Assembly (NCBI GenBank): GCA_026416775.1
Contig: JAOAEN010000049.1
Location: forward strand, 311-8,086
Source of the DNA: Dehalococcoidales bacterium
GTDB taxonomy: Bacteria; Chloroflexota; Dehalococcoidia; Dehalococcoidales; RBG-16-60-22
Length of the DNA stretch: 7,776 nt
Direction of reading: 5' to 3'
The translations under genes and the position numbers were made by a program. Under the pieces are notes generated by a model. The model ran no database searches and had not been told where the DNA came from. It saw nothing but the letters and a program-made list of their open reading frames with translations. Below are positions 1 to 6,241 of this stretch, piece by piece. Each line of letters starts with the position of its first letter. The first letter of the stretch is position 1.

Positions 1-1
1 C

Positions 2-1078
2 GAGGTCATCGTTGTTGACGACGGATCAAAAGAGGAGATCACCTGTGGCGGAGGCGTGCCGGTAAGCATCATCCGTAACGAAAAACCCCTCGGTCCGGCG
101 GCATCACGCAACCTCGCTGTCCGAAGGGCCAGCGGCGAAATCCTTGCCTTTCTTGATGCCGACTGCATTGCAACTGCTGGCTGGCTCAGGGAAACGGTCC
201 CGTTTTTCTTTGCCCCGGAAGTTGCGGCGGTGGGAGGCCTCATTGACGGCTACTACCGCCGGAGCCTGCTTGACCGCTATGAGGCAGCCGCCTCTTCGCT
301 CAACATGGGACGCCACTTCATCATGGAAGGAAACTCAGGCTCAACGTTCTACGTCCCCACGGCGAACATGCTCGTGCGCCGTGATGCCTTTCTTGCCCTC
401 GGTGGCTTCCGCGAGGACTTCCGCCTCGGCGAGGACGTGGACCTCTGCTGGCGGCTGCGCGGGAGGGGGTACACCGTCATCTATGCCCCTTACGGGAGGG
501 TCTTCCACCGGCACCGGCGTGAGCTGGCGAAGATGTTGCTGCGCCGCGCCCAGTACGGCACCTCGGAAGCGGTACTTTACCGCACCCACCGGGCAAAAAG
601 AAAGGTAATCGCTTTTCCCATCTACAGCGGGCTTATCTGGCTTACCGTCCTGCTTGCTCTGCTCTTCTGGCAGCCTTACTTCCTCGTTACCATTCCTGTC
701 TTCTCTGTCCTTGACCTTGTGCGGCGCCGGCGCATCATCGGAAAACACGGTCTCGGGCTTGGCTTTTCCCGCATACTGGCCGCCACGATGACAAGCCATG
801 CGTCCTTCTTCCATTTCGCCTCTTTTCATCTGGTGAGGTACTACCTCTGCGCCTTCATCATGCTGGGGATAGCCTGGTTTCCTTTCTGGGTGCTCGGAGG
901 GCTGATGGTCCTCTATACCTCGGCCATGGACTTCATGGCAAAGAAGGCGGAAATACCCTATCCGGCGTTTCTCGGCTTTTACCTGTTTGAGCACCTTGCC
1001 TATCAGCTCGGCGTGCTCTGGGGATGCGTCAGGTGCGGCTACTTCGGGTCTTATCTTGTCAGGCTGCAGGTGACCTAA
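2..1078 (+). CDS. Family 2 glycosyltransferase, membrane-anchored, MftF-like (5' end missing)
   Basis: Transfers a sugar from an activated donor, probably at the inner face of the cytoplasmic membrane. The gene runs off the left edge: the frame is open from base 2 and its first visible residues are EVIVVDDGSK, the classic nucleotide-binding strand of GT-A family 2 enzymes, so the GTG at 56 is internal and not the start. In visible residue numbers, LDADC (51-55) is the DXD-type metal/donor site and GGFREDF..GEDVDLCWR (114-131) holds the acceptor-side ED motif. Hydrophobic segments follow at about 203-235 and 281-306. The processive QxxRW motif is absent; instead there is RRAQYGTSEA (181-190), as in single-addition enzymes. 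The tail HLAYQLGVLWGCVR resembles the C-terminus of mycofactocin glycosyltransferases (MftF) as I recall them; that subfamily call is inference. At least 30 N-terminal residues are missing. The family call is secure, the acceptor is unknown. Confidence 0.9.
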   Translation, partial: EVIVVDDGSKEEITCGGGVPVSIIRNEKPLGPAASRNLAVRRASGEILAFLDADCIATAGWLRETVPFFFAPEVAAVGGLIDGYYRRSLLDRYEAAASSLNMGRHFIMEGNSGSTFYVPTANMLVRRDAFLALGGFREDFRLGEDVDLCWRLRGRGYTVIYAPYGRVFHRHRRELAKMLLRRAQYGTSEAVLYRTHRAKRKVIAFPIYSGLIWLTVLLALLFWQPYFLVTIPVFSVLDLVRRRRIIGKHGLGLGFSRILAATMTSHASFFHFASFHLVRYYLCAFIMLGIAWFPFWVLGGLMVLYTSAMDFMAKKAEIPYPAFLGFYLFEHLAYQLGVLWGCVRCGYFGSYLVRLQVT

Positions 1079-2304
1079 CCCCCGGGGCAGTACTGGATAT
1101 CCGCACTGGGGTAAACGGCAACCCTCGCGGCGTCCCCGTGGTCTTCCGCGAGACGGGTGATGACCTTGCTCAAGTCATCCGCAAAAACGACCTTTTCCGC
1201 ATCCGCAAAGTAGCCGCGGGCGGCAAGGTCGGGAAAATCGCTGTAGACGAAGAGACGGCGCACGTTTGGCGGTACCTTCACCCTGAGCGGGAGCCTCCCC
1301 GCAATGTGTTTTCCGAACGGGCCCATGAGGTAATGCGTCGCCTGCCCCTCGGGGGCACTGGCGATGAGCACGACATCACCGCCTTCCTGCTTCACCGCGG
1401 GGAAAGCTACGGGAAGCCCGCTTGCCGCTTCCGAAGCCTTGGCAAAGGTATTGGCAATGACGATATCCTTATCCCTGGCGCGTGCGGTGAGATAATGCCT
1501 TTTCGCCTCATCAAGTGCCGCGTCAAAGGCAGCGGACGGTGCCCCGGCAAAGAGTGCCACCGTCTCGCCCCACATATTCACGAGTGCGTCAATCTTCATA
1601 TCCAGCCCCGCCATGCTGACCGCCTCATCAATATCCTGCCGTGCGGGGTTAACGGCTATCATGCCCATCGCCCCTAGTTCAACCTGCGTGCTTCCGGTGC
1701 TATGGAACGCAAGGATCGTTTCATAGGAAGCCACCCCCGGTAGGATTATCTTACCCCCGCCCCCGAATCCCACCATACCATGCGGCACCACCGAACCGAT
1801 GCCGATCTTCAGGTCGCACCGCATCACCTCGGCGCTGATGAAGACTCTCGTGCCGCGGCGCGTCGTGCCGGCATAGACGCAGTTGTCAAAAGGGGAGTGA
1901 TTGTAAACGGGAAAGCGCCGGAGCACCTCCTCGCCCAGCTTTTTTGCAAAGTCGGTGCGGGTCATCGCCCCGTGGCAGCCGCAGGCGGCGATAAAACGCA
2001 CCTGTTCGTCCCGGATGCCGGCCTCGCCAAGCTCCGCAAGCACATGGGGCACGATCTCCGCCGCACGGGTGACCCGCGTCATGTCATCGAAGATGATGAC
2101 GACCTCGCGCCTGCCTTTCGCACATTCCCTTAGCGGCGGCATTCCCAGCGGGGCAGCGATTGTCTCCCGGATGGCCTCAGCGGTAAGCGCGGGACGCTCT
2201 GCCCCCGCCATCGGCAGCACCTCAAGCCGCCAGGAAGAAGGCACCTCAAGCTCAAGCGCCTTCACGCCGTGCCAGGCAAGACGTGGCAGAACAACCGTCC
2301 GCAT
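1075..2304 (-). CDS. larA: LarA-family nickel-dependent 2-hydroxyacid racemase/epimerase
   Basis: Probably interconverts the stereoisomers of a 2-hydroxyacid by hydride transfer to the nickel-pincer nucleotide cofactor, in the cytoplasm. The 409-residue protein is close to the roughly 420 of Lactobacillus plantarum LarA. The residues known to matter there line up here: R77 in FDDMTRVT (substrate), H111 in GCHGAMT and H175 in VVPHGMVGF (acid/base), K185 in GGGGKIILPGVA (covalent cofactor attachment) and H201 in ILAFHST (nickel ligand). The H-K and K-H spacings of 10 and 16 match the family exactly. I chose the ATG at 2304: it has AGGAAGG five bases upstream and fits the family N-terminus, while extending to 2469 adds an unconserved 55-residue leader through the promoter region. 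No larB, larC or larE is in the window. The substrate is not predictable; lactate, malate and longer or aromatic hydroxyacids occur in the superfamily. The stop overlaps the glycosyltransferase stop by 4 bases. Confidence 0.9.
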   Translation of the reverse strand: MRTVVLPRLAWHGVKALELEVPSSWRLEVLPMAGAERPALTAEAIRETIAAPLGMPPLRECAKGRREVVIIFDDMTRVTRAAEIVPHVLAELGEAGIRDEQVRFIAACGCHGAMTRTDFAKKLGEEVLRRFPVYNHSPFDNCVYAGTTRRGTRVFISAEVMRCDLKIGIGSVVPHGMVGFGGGGKIILPGVASYETILAFHSTGSTQVELGAMGMIAVNPARQDIDEAVSMAGLDMKIDALVNMWGETVALFAGAPSAAFDAALDEAKRHYLTARARDKDIVIANTFAKASEAASGLPVAFPAVKQEGGDVVLIASAPEGQATHYLMGPFGKHIAGRLPLRVKVPPNVRRLFVYSDFPDLAARGYFADAEKVVFADDLSKVITRLAEDHGDAARVAVYPSADIQYCPGG

Positions 2305-2309
2305 CAAGT

Positions 2310-2316
2310 CCTTCCT
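2310..2316 (-). promoter_or_regulatory. Ribosome binding site deciding the larA start
   Basis: On the minus strand AGGAAGG lies five bases before the ATG at 2304. This supports starting the racemase at 2304 rather than at an in-frame codon at 2469. The match to AGGAGG is imperfect. Confidence 0.6.
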
Positions 2317-2354
2317 CACCTCTCCGTGCCGGTCGGCAGACACACTCAATTCCC

Positions 2355-2385
2355 ATTTTACACCTCCCGGCGGGATTACCAGCAA
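2355..2385 (-). promoter_or_regulatory. Candidate larA promoter
   Basis: Reading the minus strand, TAAAAT (2360-2355) matches the -10 consensus at five of six bases. TTGCTG (2385-2380) is a poor -35, with a 19-base spacer, longer than the preferred 17. Transcription would start near 2348, giving a leader of about 45 bases. This is the best candidate I can find in front of larA, but it is weak and may need an activator. Confidence 0.35.
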
Positions 2386-2402
2386 GGTGGAAATCCCGGG
2401 AT
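2371..2402. promoter_or_regulatory. Inverted CGGGAT half-sites, possible operator
   Basis: CGGGATT at 2371-2377 is inverted at 2392-2398 (AATCCCG) with a 14-base spacer. The second arm is part of a perfect 10-base palindrome, ATCCCGGGAT, at 2393-2402. That makes three copies of the CGGGAT half-site within 32 bases, overlapping the candidate larA -35 and lying upstream of the moxR promoter. The arrangement suits a regulator binding site between divergent genes, but no regulator is identified, and short G/C-rich palindromes also arise by chance in DNA like this. Confidence 0.3.
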
Positions 2403-2462
2403 GTCTGTGTTTGGCCCGCTTCTTACAGTCTGCCCTGTCTGTCATCCTGAAACGCGCGCGGC

Positions 2463-2491
2463 GTGACACGGTAGCCTCCCGGTGCTATAAT
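2463..2491 (+). promoter_or_regulatory. Sigma-70-type promoter for the moxR operon
   Basis: GTGACA at 2463-2468 matches the -35 consensus at five of six bases. TATAAT at 2486-2491 is a perfect -10, and the 17-base spacer is optimal. Transcription should start near 2498, leaving a short leader of about 18 bases before the ATG at 2516. This is the strongest promoter visible in the window and probably drives all three plus-strand genes, because they are spaced too tightly for independent promoters. Confidence 0.75.
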
Positions 2492-2515
2492 TGGTGCGTT
2501 GAAAGCGAGGGGACA

Positions 2516-3490
2516 ATGGAAGCAACTGTAGAGAGAATAAGGGATACCGTAAGCAGGGTGAAGGAAAACGTGGGGCGGGTTATTGTGGGGAAGGACGGGG
2601 TGGTCGAGCTTGCAATCGTAGCCCTGCTCTGCGAAGGACACATCCTCTTTGAGGACGTTCCCGGTCTGGGCAAGACCGTGCTCGCCAAGTCGCTGGCACG
2701 CTCGCTGGGCTGTACTTTTCGGCGTATCCAGTGCACGCCGGACCTACTGCCCTCGGATATCACCGGCACCTATATCTTCAACCAGAAAACCTCGGAATTT
2801 GAGTTCCGTCCCGGCCCCATCATGTCCCAGGTTGTCCTTGCCGATGAGATCAACCGGGCGACGCCCCGCACCCAGTCGGCGCTGCTTGAGGCGATGCAGG
2901 AGCGGCAGGTGACCACGGAGGGGGAAACGAGGCCGCTTCCCCGCCCCTTCCTCGTCATGGCGACGCAGAACCCCATTGAGCTTGAGGGCACCTTTCCTCT
3001 CCCCGAAGCCCAGCTTGACCGTTTCCTGTTCAAGCTCCAGCTCGGTTACCCCACGGAGGAGGAGGACCGGCTTATCCTCGCCCGCTTCCGCGCGGATGAG
3101 CCGCTTGAGGCACTTACGCCGGTGGTCCCGGCCGAGGAGCTCCTCGCCATGCAGAAGGAGTGCCGCAGGGTGCACGTTGCCGCCGATGTTGAGGACTATA
3201 TCATCCGCCTCATCCATGCCAGCCGCCGGCACCCGGAGGTGGAACTCGGGGCAAGCCCCCGCGCGATGCTTGCCCTTTACCACGCGGCACAGGCACTGGC
3301 CGCCGTGAGGGGCAGGTCGTTCGTTACCCCGGATGACGTCAAGTATCTCCTCACGCCGGTGCTCGTCCACCGCATTATCCCGAAGTCGGAAAGCCGCCTG
3401 CGCGGGCACCGGGCGGAACAGCTCATCAGGGAGATAGCGGACTCCGTCGCGGTGCCGGTGGAGGAAATCGGCTCGCCGAAAGAAAGCTAG
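2516..3490 (+). CDS. moxR: MoxR-family AAA+ ATPase
   Basis: A cytoplasmic AAA+ ATPase of the MoxR branch, thought to act as a chaperone-like remodeller of VWA-type partner proteins. The 324 residues match the usual MoxR length. Visible motifs are Walker A EDVPGLGKT (46-54, K53), Walker B VVLADEIN (106-113, D110/E111), sensor 1 ATQNP (149-153), the QLDRF region (166-170) with the likely arginine finger R169, and sensor 2 GASPRA (245-250, R249). PPLPEAQLDRF-type spacing and TPDDV (271-275) near the C-terminus are also typical. The ATG at 2516 has GAGGGG just upstream and lies about 18 bases from the predicted transcript start; the reading frame is open further upstream, but that stretch is antisense to larA and not family-like. 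It is the first gene of the operon, with the DUF58 gene starting 2 bases after its stop. The family call is very secure; the client protein is inferred from context. Confidence 0.96.
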   Translation: MEATVERIRDTVSRVKENVGRVIVGKDGVVELAIVALLCEGHILFEDVPGLGKTVLAKSLARSLGCTFRRIQCTPDLLPSDITGTYIFNQKTSEFEFRPGPIMSQVVLADEINRATPRTQSALLEAMQERQVTTEGETRPLPRPFLVMATQNPIELEGTFPLPEAQLDRFLFKLQLGYPTEEEDRLILARFRADEPLEALTPVVPAEELLAMQKECRRVHVAADVEDYIIRLIHASRRHPEVELGASPRAMLALYHAAQALAAVRGRSFVTPDDVKYLLTPVLVHRIIPKSESRLRGHRAEQLIREIADSVAVPVEEIGSPKES

Positions 3491-3492
3491 CG

Positions 3493-4743
3493 ATGCGTGG
3501 CGATAACTGGCTCATCTTCGCCTTTCTCATTTTCATCCTCAGCCTGATACTGAAACAGGTGGCGCTGGCGCTGGTGTGCCTGCTCTTCCTCCTCACCGGT
3601 GGCGTTTCGCGGCTGTGGAACCATTTCTGCCTGCACCGTGTGGAGTTCCGCCGGCACCTGAGCCAGAACAAGGTCTTCTTCGGCGAGGAGATTACCTACG
3701 AGATAGAGGTCACCAACCGCAAGATCCTGCCGCTTGCCTGGCTCCAGGTTGAAGACGAGCTCCCGGAGAAGGTACAGCTCCTCAAAGGTAAGGCGGAAGC
3801 CACCACCGAGGAGCGCGTCATCCTGCAGCAGACCTTTCCCATCAACATGTACCACCGGGTGAGGCGGCGTTACCCGATGCGCTGCACCCAGCGCGGTGCC
3901 TTCATCTTCGGCCCGGCACGTTTGCGTTCGGGTGACCTTTTCGGGTTTTTCCGCCGCGAGGCGGTTTTCGGTAAACTTGACTACCTCCTTGTCTACCCGC
4001 GCCTGGTGCCTCTGGAGAAGCTGGGTATTCCCTCACGCCAGCTCTTCGGGGATATCCGCCTGAGGCGGCACCTCTTTCAGGATCCGGTGCTCACCTACGG
4101 GGTGCGCGATTACGTTCCCGGGGACAGCCTCAAGCGCATCCACTGGAAGACCACCGCGCGCCTGCAGAAGCTCCAGACCAAGCTCTACGAGCCGACGACT
4201 ACCGTTGACATCAGCCTCTTCCTTGACGTGCGCACGCTCAAGGCACCCCTCTGGGGGAGCATCCACCAGCTCCAGGAGCTTGGCATCATCACCGCGGCGG
4301 CAATTGCACAGGCGGCACTCGCCGCCGGCTTCAGGGTGGGGCTTACGGTAAACCAGAGGACGCGCTTTTCCAAGGGCATCCTCAGGGTGCCGGAAAGCGG
4401 CCATCCGGAACAGCTCCTGCACGTCCTTGAGGCGCTTGCCCAGGTGCACCAGGTGGAGACGGTCAGTATGGCAAGGCTCATCCGCCGCGAGGCCCCGAGC
4501 CTTCCGTGGGGCAGCACGATCCTCGTCATTTCGGCGCAGCCCACCGAGGAGCTCCTGAGCGTGCTTGTGGACCTGAAGCGCGTCGGGCGGGGGGTGGCAC
4601 TCGTCATGGTGGGAGGCGAGAAGAAAGAGCTTGCCTCCTCCGCTGGCGGCGGGGTTTCCGTCTATCAGGTGACCGATGAGGTCGCCTGGCAGCTTGTCGA
4701 AGAAATCGGGCTTGTGGAGATGACAGATGCCGGTCGCCGGTGA
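3493..4743 (+). CDS. DUF58 domain protein (membrane-anchored VWA-like MoxR partner)
   Basis: The expected partner of the MoxR ATPase. The 416-residue protein opens with a hydrophobic stretch (about residues 6-37), probably a two-helix hairpin in the membrane. A beta-rich segment follows (about 60-160). The DUF58 signature VRDYVPGDSLKRIHWKTTAR spans 204-223 and is followed by TKLYEP. A VWA-like Rossmann fold continues from VDISLFLDV (238-246), but the metal-site DxSxS motif is not evident, as is common in DUF58. The start is 2 bases after the moxR stop and has no good ribosome binding site, so translation is probably coupled to moxR. Its 3' end overlaps the next gene by 17 bases. The biochemical function of DUF58 is not established; a role in envelope biogenesis or stress response is inferred from similar operons. 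Confidence 0.93.
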   Translation: MRGDNWLIFAFLIFILSLILKQVALALVCLLFLLTGGVSRLWNHFCLHRVEFRRHLSQNKVFFGEEITYEIEVTNRKILPLAWLQVEDELPEKVQLLKGKAEATTEERVILQQTFPINMYHRVRRRYPMRCTQRGAFIFGPARLRSGDLFGFFRREAVFGKLDYLLVYPRLVPLEKLGIPSRQLFGDIRLRRHLFQDPVLTYGVRDYVPGDSLKRIHWKTTARLQKLQTKLYEPTTTVDISLFLDVRTLKAPLWGSIHQLQELGIITAAAIAQAALAAGFRVGLTVNQRTRFSKGILRVPESGHPEQLLHVLEALAQVHQVETVSMARLIRREAPSLPWGSTILVISAQPTEELLSVLVDLKRVGRGVALVMVGGEKKELASSAGGGVSVYQVTDEVAWQLVEEIGLVEMTDAGRR

Positions 4744-6238
4744 AGGACGTGAAGTGGCGGCAAGACAACGCCCCTTTGACTGGATGGCGCAGGTGATTTA
4801 TCCCGCCTCGGTCATCCTGATGGAGATTTTCTGGTTCTATCCCTGGCTTATCTGGATGGGGAACCTTCCGTGGTTTTCCCCGTCGAGGCCGGTGCTCGGC
4901 ATCGGGTCGGTCATCATCGTGATCGGGCTTGCCTTCTTCCTGACGCGGCTCATCGCGCGTAAGGACTGGGCGCTCTCGCTCACCCGCACCATCATCGTCG
5001 CCGCGGGGTTTATCATCAGCTTTCTGGTGCTTGCGGTGGACTACCGCGCCGGTCACGGCTTTCTTGGCGGTGGCTGGTTCCAGTATGTCGGGCGCATGCT
5101 CGGTAACACCTTCAGGACGCCGAGCCCGATCGTCGTTGCCATACCGGTGCTCATTTACCTCTGGTGGCGGGGGATCGTCCTGGGGCAGACGACGACCTAT
5201 TTCCGCGATCTTTACCGCCGCTTCGTCGGGGGGATTGTCGCCTTCATCGTGCTTTTCATCCTCTGGCAGATTACGGCAGGCTCGGGGCGCATGAGCCCGC
5301 CGGGGGTGACCGCTGGCTTTTACGTGATGGCATTTTTCTTCTTCGGGCTGCTTGCCATTGCGGTGAGTCATATCTACCAGATGCGGCGCGCCATGGCAAA
5401 GGAGGGGACGGCGCTTGCCTCGGTGAGGCGGTGGCTTCCGATAATCGTTCTGGTGGTGGGGGGCATGGTGCTTCTCGGCTTCGCCGTGGCAAGCATCTTT
5501 TCTCCCGAGGTGTTTGCCAGTATGCGCCGCGGGCTTGACGCCTTCGGCAGCTTTCTGGGGAAAATCCTGGGCTATGTCCTCATGCCGCTTTTCTTTATCT
5601 TTGAGTGGTTTTTCCGCATCCTGCGTTACCTCCTGAACCTGTTACGGGGCGAGCAGCTTCAGCCGGAAAGCTCGGATAACATGAGTGCCCCGCTCTTCCC
5701 CGAGGTGGTCACCAAGGAACTACCCACGTGGGCAACCGAGCTCCTGAAATGGATTGCCCTGGCGGTCCTTGCCGCCCTTGTGGTCTATTTTCTGGCAAGG
5801 GCAATCGCCCGCATCCGTGGCAGGCGCGAGGAAGAGGAAATTGAAGAGATCCACGAGTCGCTTTTCAGCTGGCAGAACCTGCGCGATGACCTCAGGGGAC
5901 TTCTCAACATGGTAGGGGAACGTTTCCGCAGAAAAGCGGCCCCGTTCCGCCTTGAAGAATCTGCCGGGCGCCTGAACATCCGCGAGATCTACCGCCACCT
6001 CCTCTGGGAAGGTGCCCTTTCCGGGATAGCCCGCCGCCGCCATGAGACCGCCACCGAGTACAGCCAGAGGCTGGAAAAAGCCCTGACCGAAGAGCCGGTA
6101 GCACTTCAGGTAATTACCGAGCTTTATATTAGCGCACGCTACGGTGAGAGGGTGCTCCCGGAAGAAAAGGTTGATGCAGCAAACAGCTTCTGGCAGCGGC
6201 TCAAAGCGGCGTTGCGGAAGCTGAGGGAGGCCGCCTAG
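4727..6238 (+). CDS. Polytopic membrane protein with C-terminal DUF4129, no transglutaminase core
   Basis: A 503-residue integral membrane protein, third in the MoxR/DUF58 operon. I count about nine hydrophobic segments, near residues 22-44, 56-77, 88-106, 135-153, 167-184, 194-215, 237-257, 275-306 and 338-361. A charged linker (364-377) leads to a DUF4129 domain with IREIYRHLL (418-426), ETATEYSQRL (440-449) and ITELYISARYGERVLPEEK (463-481). In TgpA-type relatives a periplasmic transglutaminase domain sits between the N-terminal helices and the last helix; here only a loop of about 30 residues (307-337) occupies that place and no Cys-His-Asp core is seen. The ATG at 4727 has GGAG seven bases upstream, inside the DUF58 gene. 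The gene ends 3 bases before the convergent epmA stop. The DUF4129 assignment is good; the function is unknown. Confidence 0.88.
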   Translation: MPVAGEGREVAARQRPFDWMAQVIYPASVILMEIFWFYPWLIWMGNLPWFSPSRPVLGIGSVIIVIGLAFFLTRLIARKDWALSLTRTIIVAAGFIISFLVLAVDYRAGHGFLGGGWFQYVGRMLGNTFRTPSPIVVAIPVLIYLWWRGIVLGQTTTYFRDLYRRFVGGIVAFIVLFILWQITAGSGRMSPPGVTAGFYVMAFFFFGLLAIAVSHIYQMRRAMAKEGTALASVRRWLPIIVLVVGGMVLLGFAVASIFSPEVFASMRRGLDAFGSFLGKILGYVLMPLFFIFEWFFRILRYLLNLLRGEQLQPESSDNMSAPLFPEVVTKELPTWATELLKWIALAVLAALVVYFLARAIARIRGRREEEEIEEIHESLFSWQNLRDDLRGLLNMVGERFRRKAAPFRLEESAGRLNIREIYRHLLWEGALSGIARRRHETATEYSQRLEKALTEEPVALQVITELYISARYGERVLPEEKVDAANSFWQRLKAALRKLREAA

Positions 6239-6241
6239 CGG

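Noticed and set aside
341..994. 217-codon minus-strand open frame across the glycosyltransferase
   Set aside because: It is antisense to a gene with clear catalytic motifs, shows no recognisable domain, and has the charged, low-complexity look of a G/C-driven shadow frame.
1024..1677. 217-codon plus-strand open frame over the larA 3' half
   Set aside because: It is antisense to the LarA catalytic C-terminal half and resembles no protein family.
2305..2469. N-terminal extension of LarA to 2469
   Set aside because: It is unconserved, runs through the regulatory region, and the ATG at 2304 has a ribosome binding site and fits the family N-terminus.
1955..2515. Long N-terminal extension of the MoxR frame
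   Set aside because: The extension is antisense to larA, crosses the predicted promoter, and adds 187 residues unlike any MoxR; the ATG at 2516 has its own ribosome binding site.
2744..3409. 221-codon minus-strand frame across moxR
   Set aside because: It is antisense to the Walker, sensor and arginine-finger motifs of a well-conserved ATPase; a shadow frame.
4604..5371. 255-codon minus-strand frame rich in D, E, K, R, H and P
   Set aside because: The composition is the mirror of hydrophobic membrane helices read on the opposite strand, with no recognisable fold.
2516..6238. MoxR/DUF58/DUF4129 operon as a new antiphage or mobile system
   Set aside because: It is a widespread housekeeping-type arrangement; nothing around it (no integrase, nuclease, repeats or composition shift) suggests defence or mobility.
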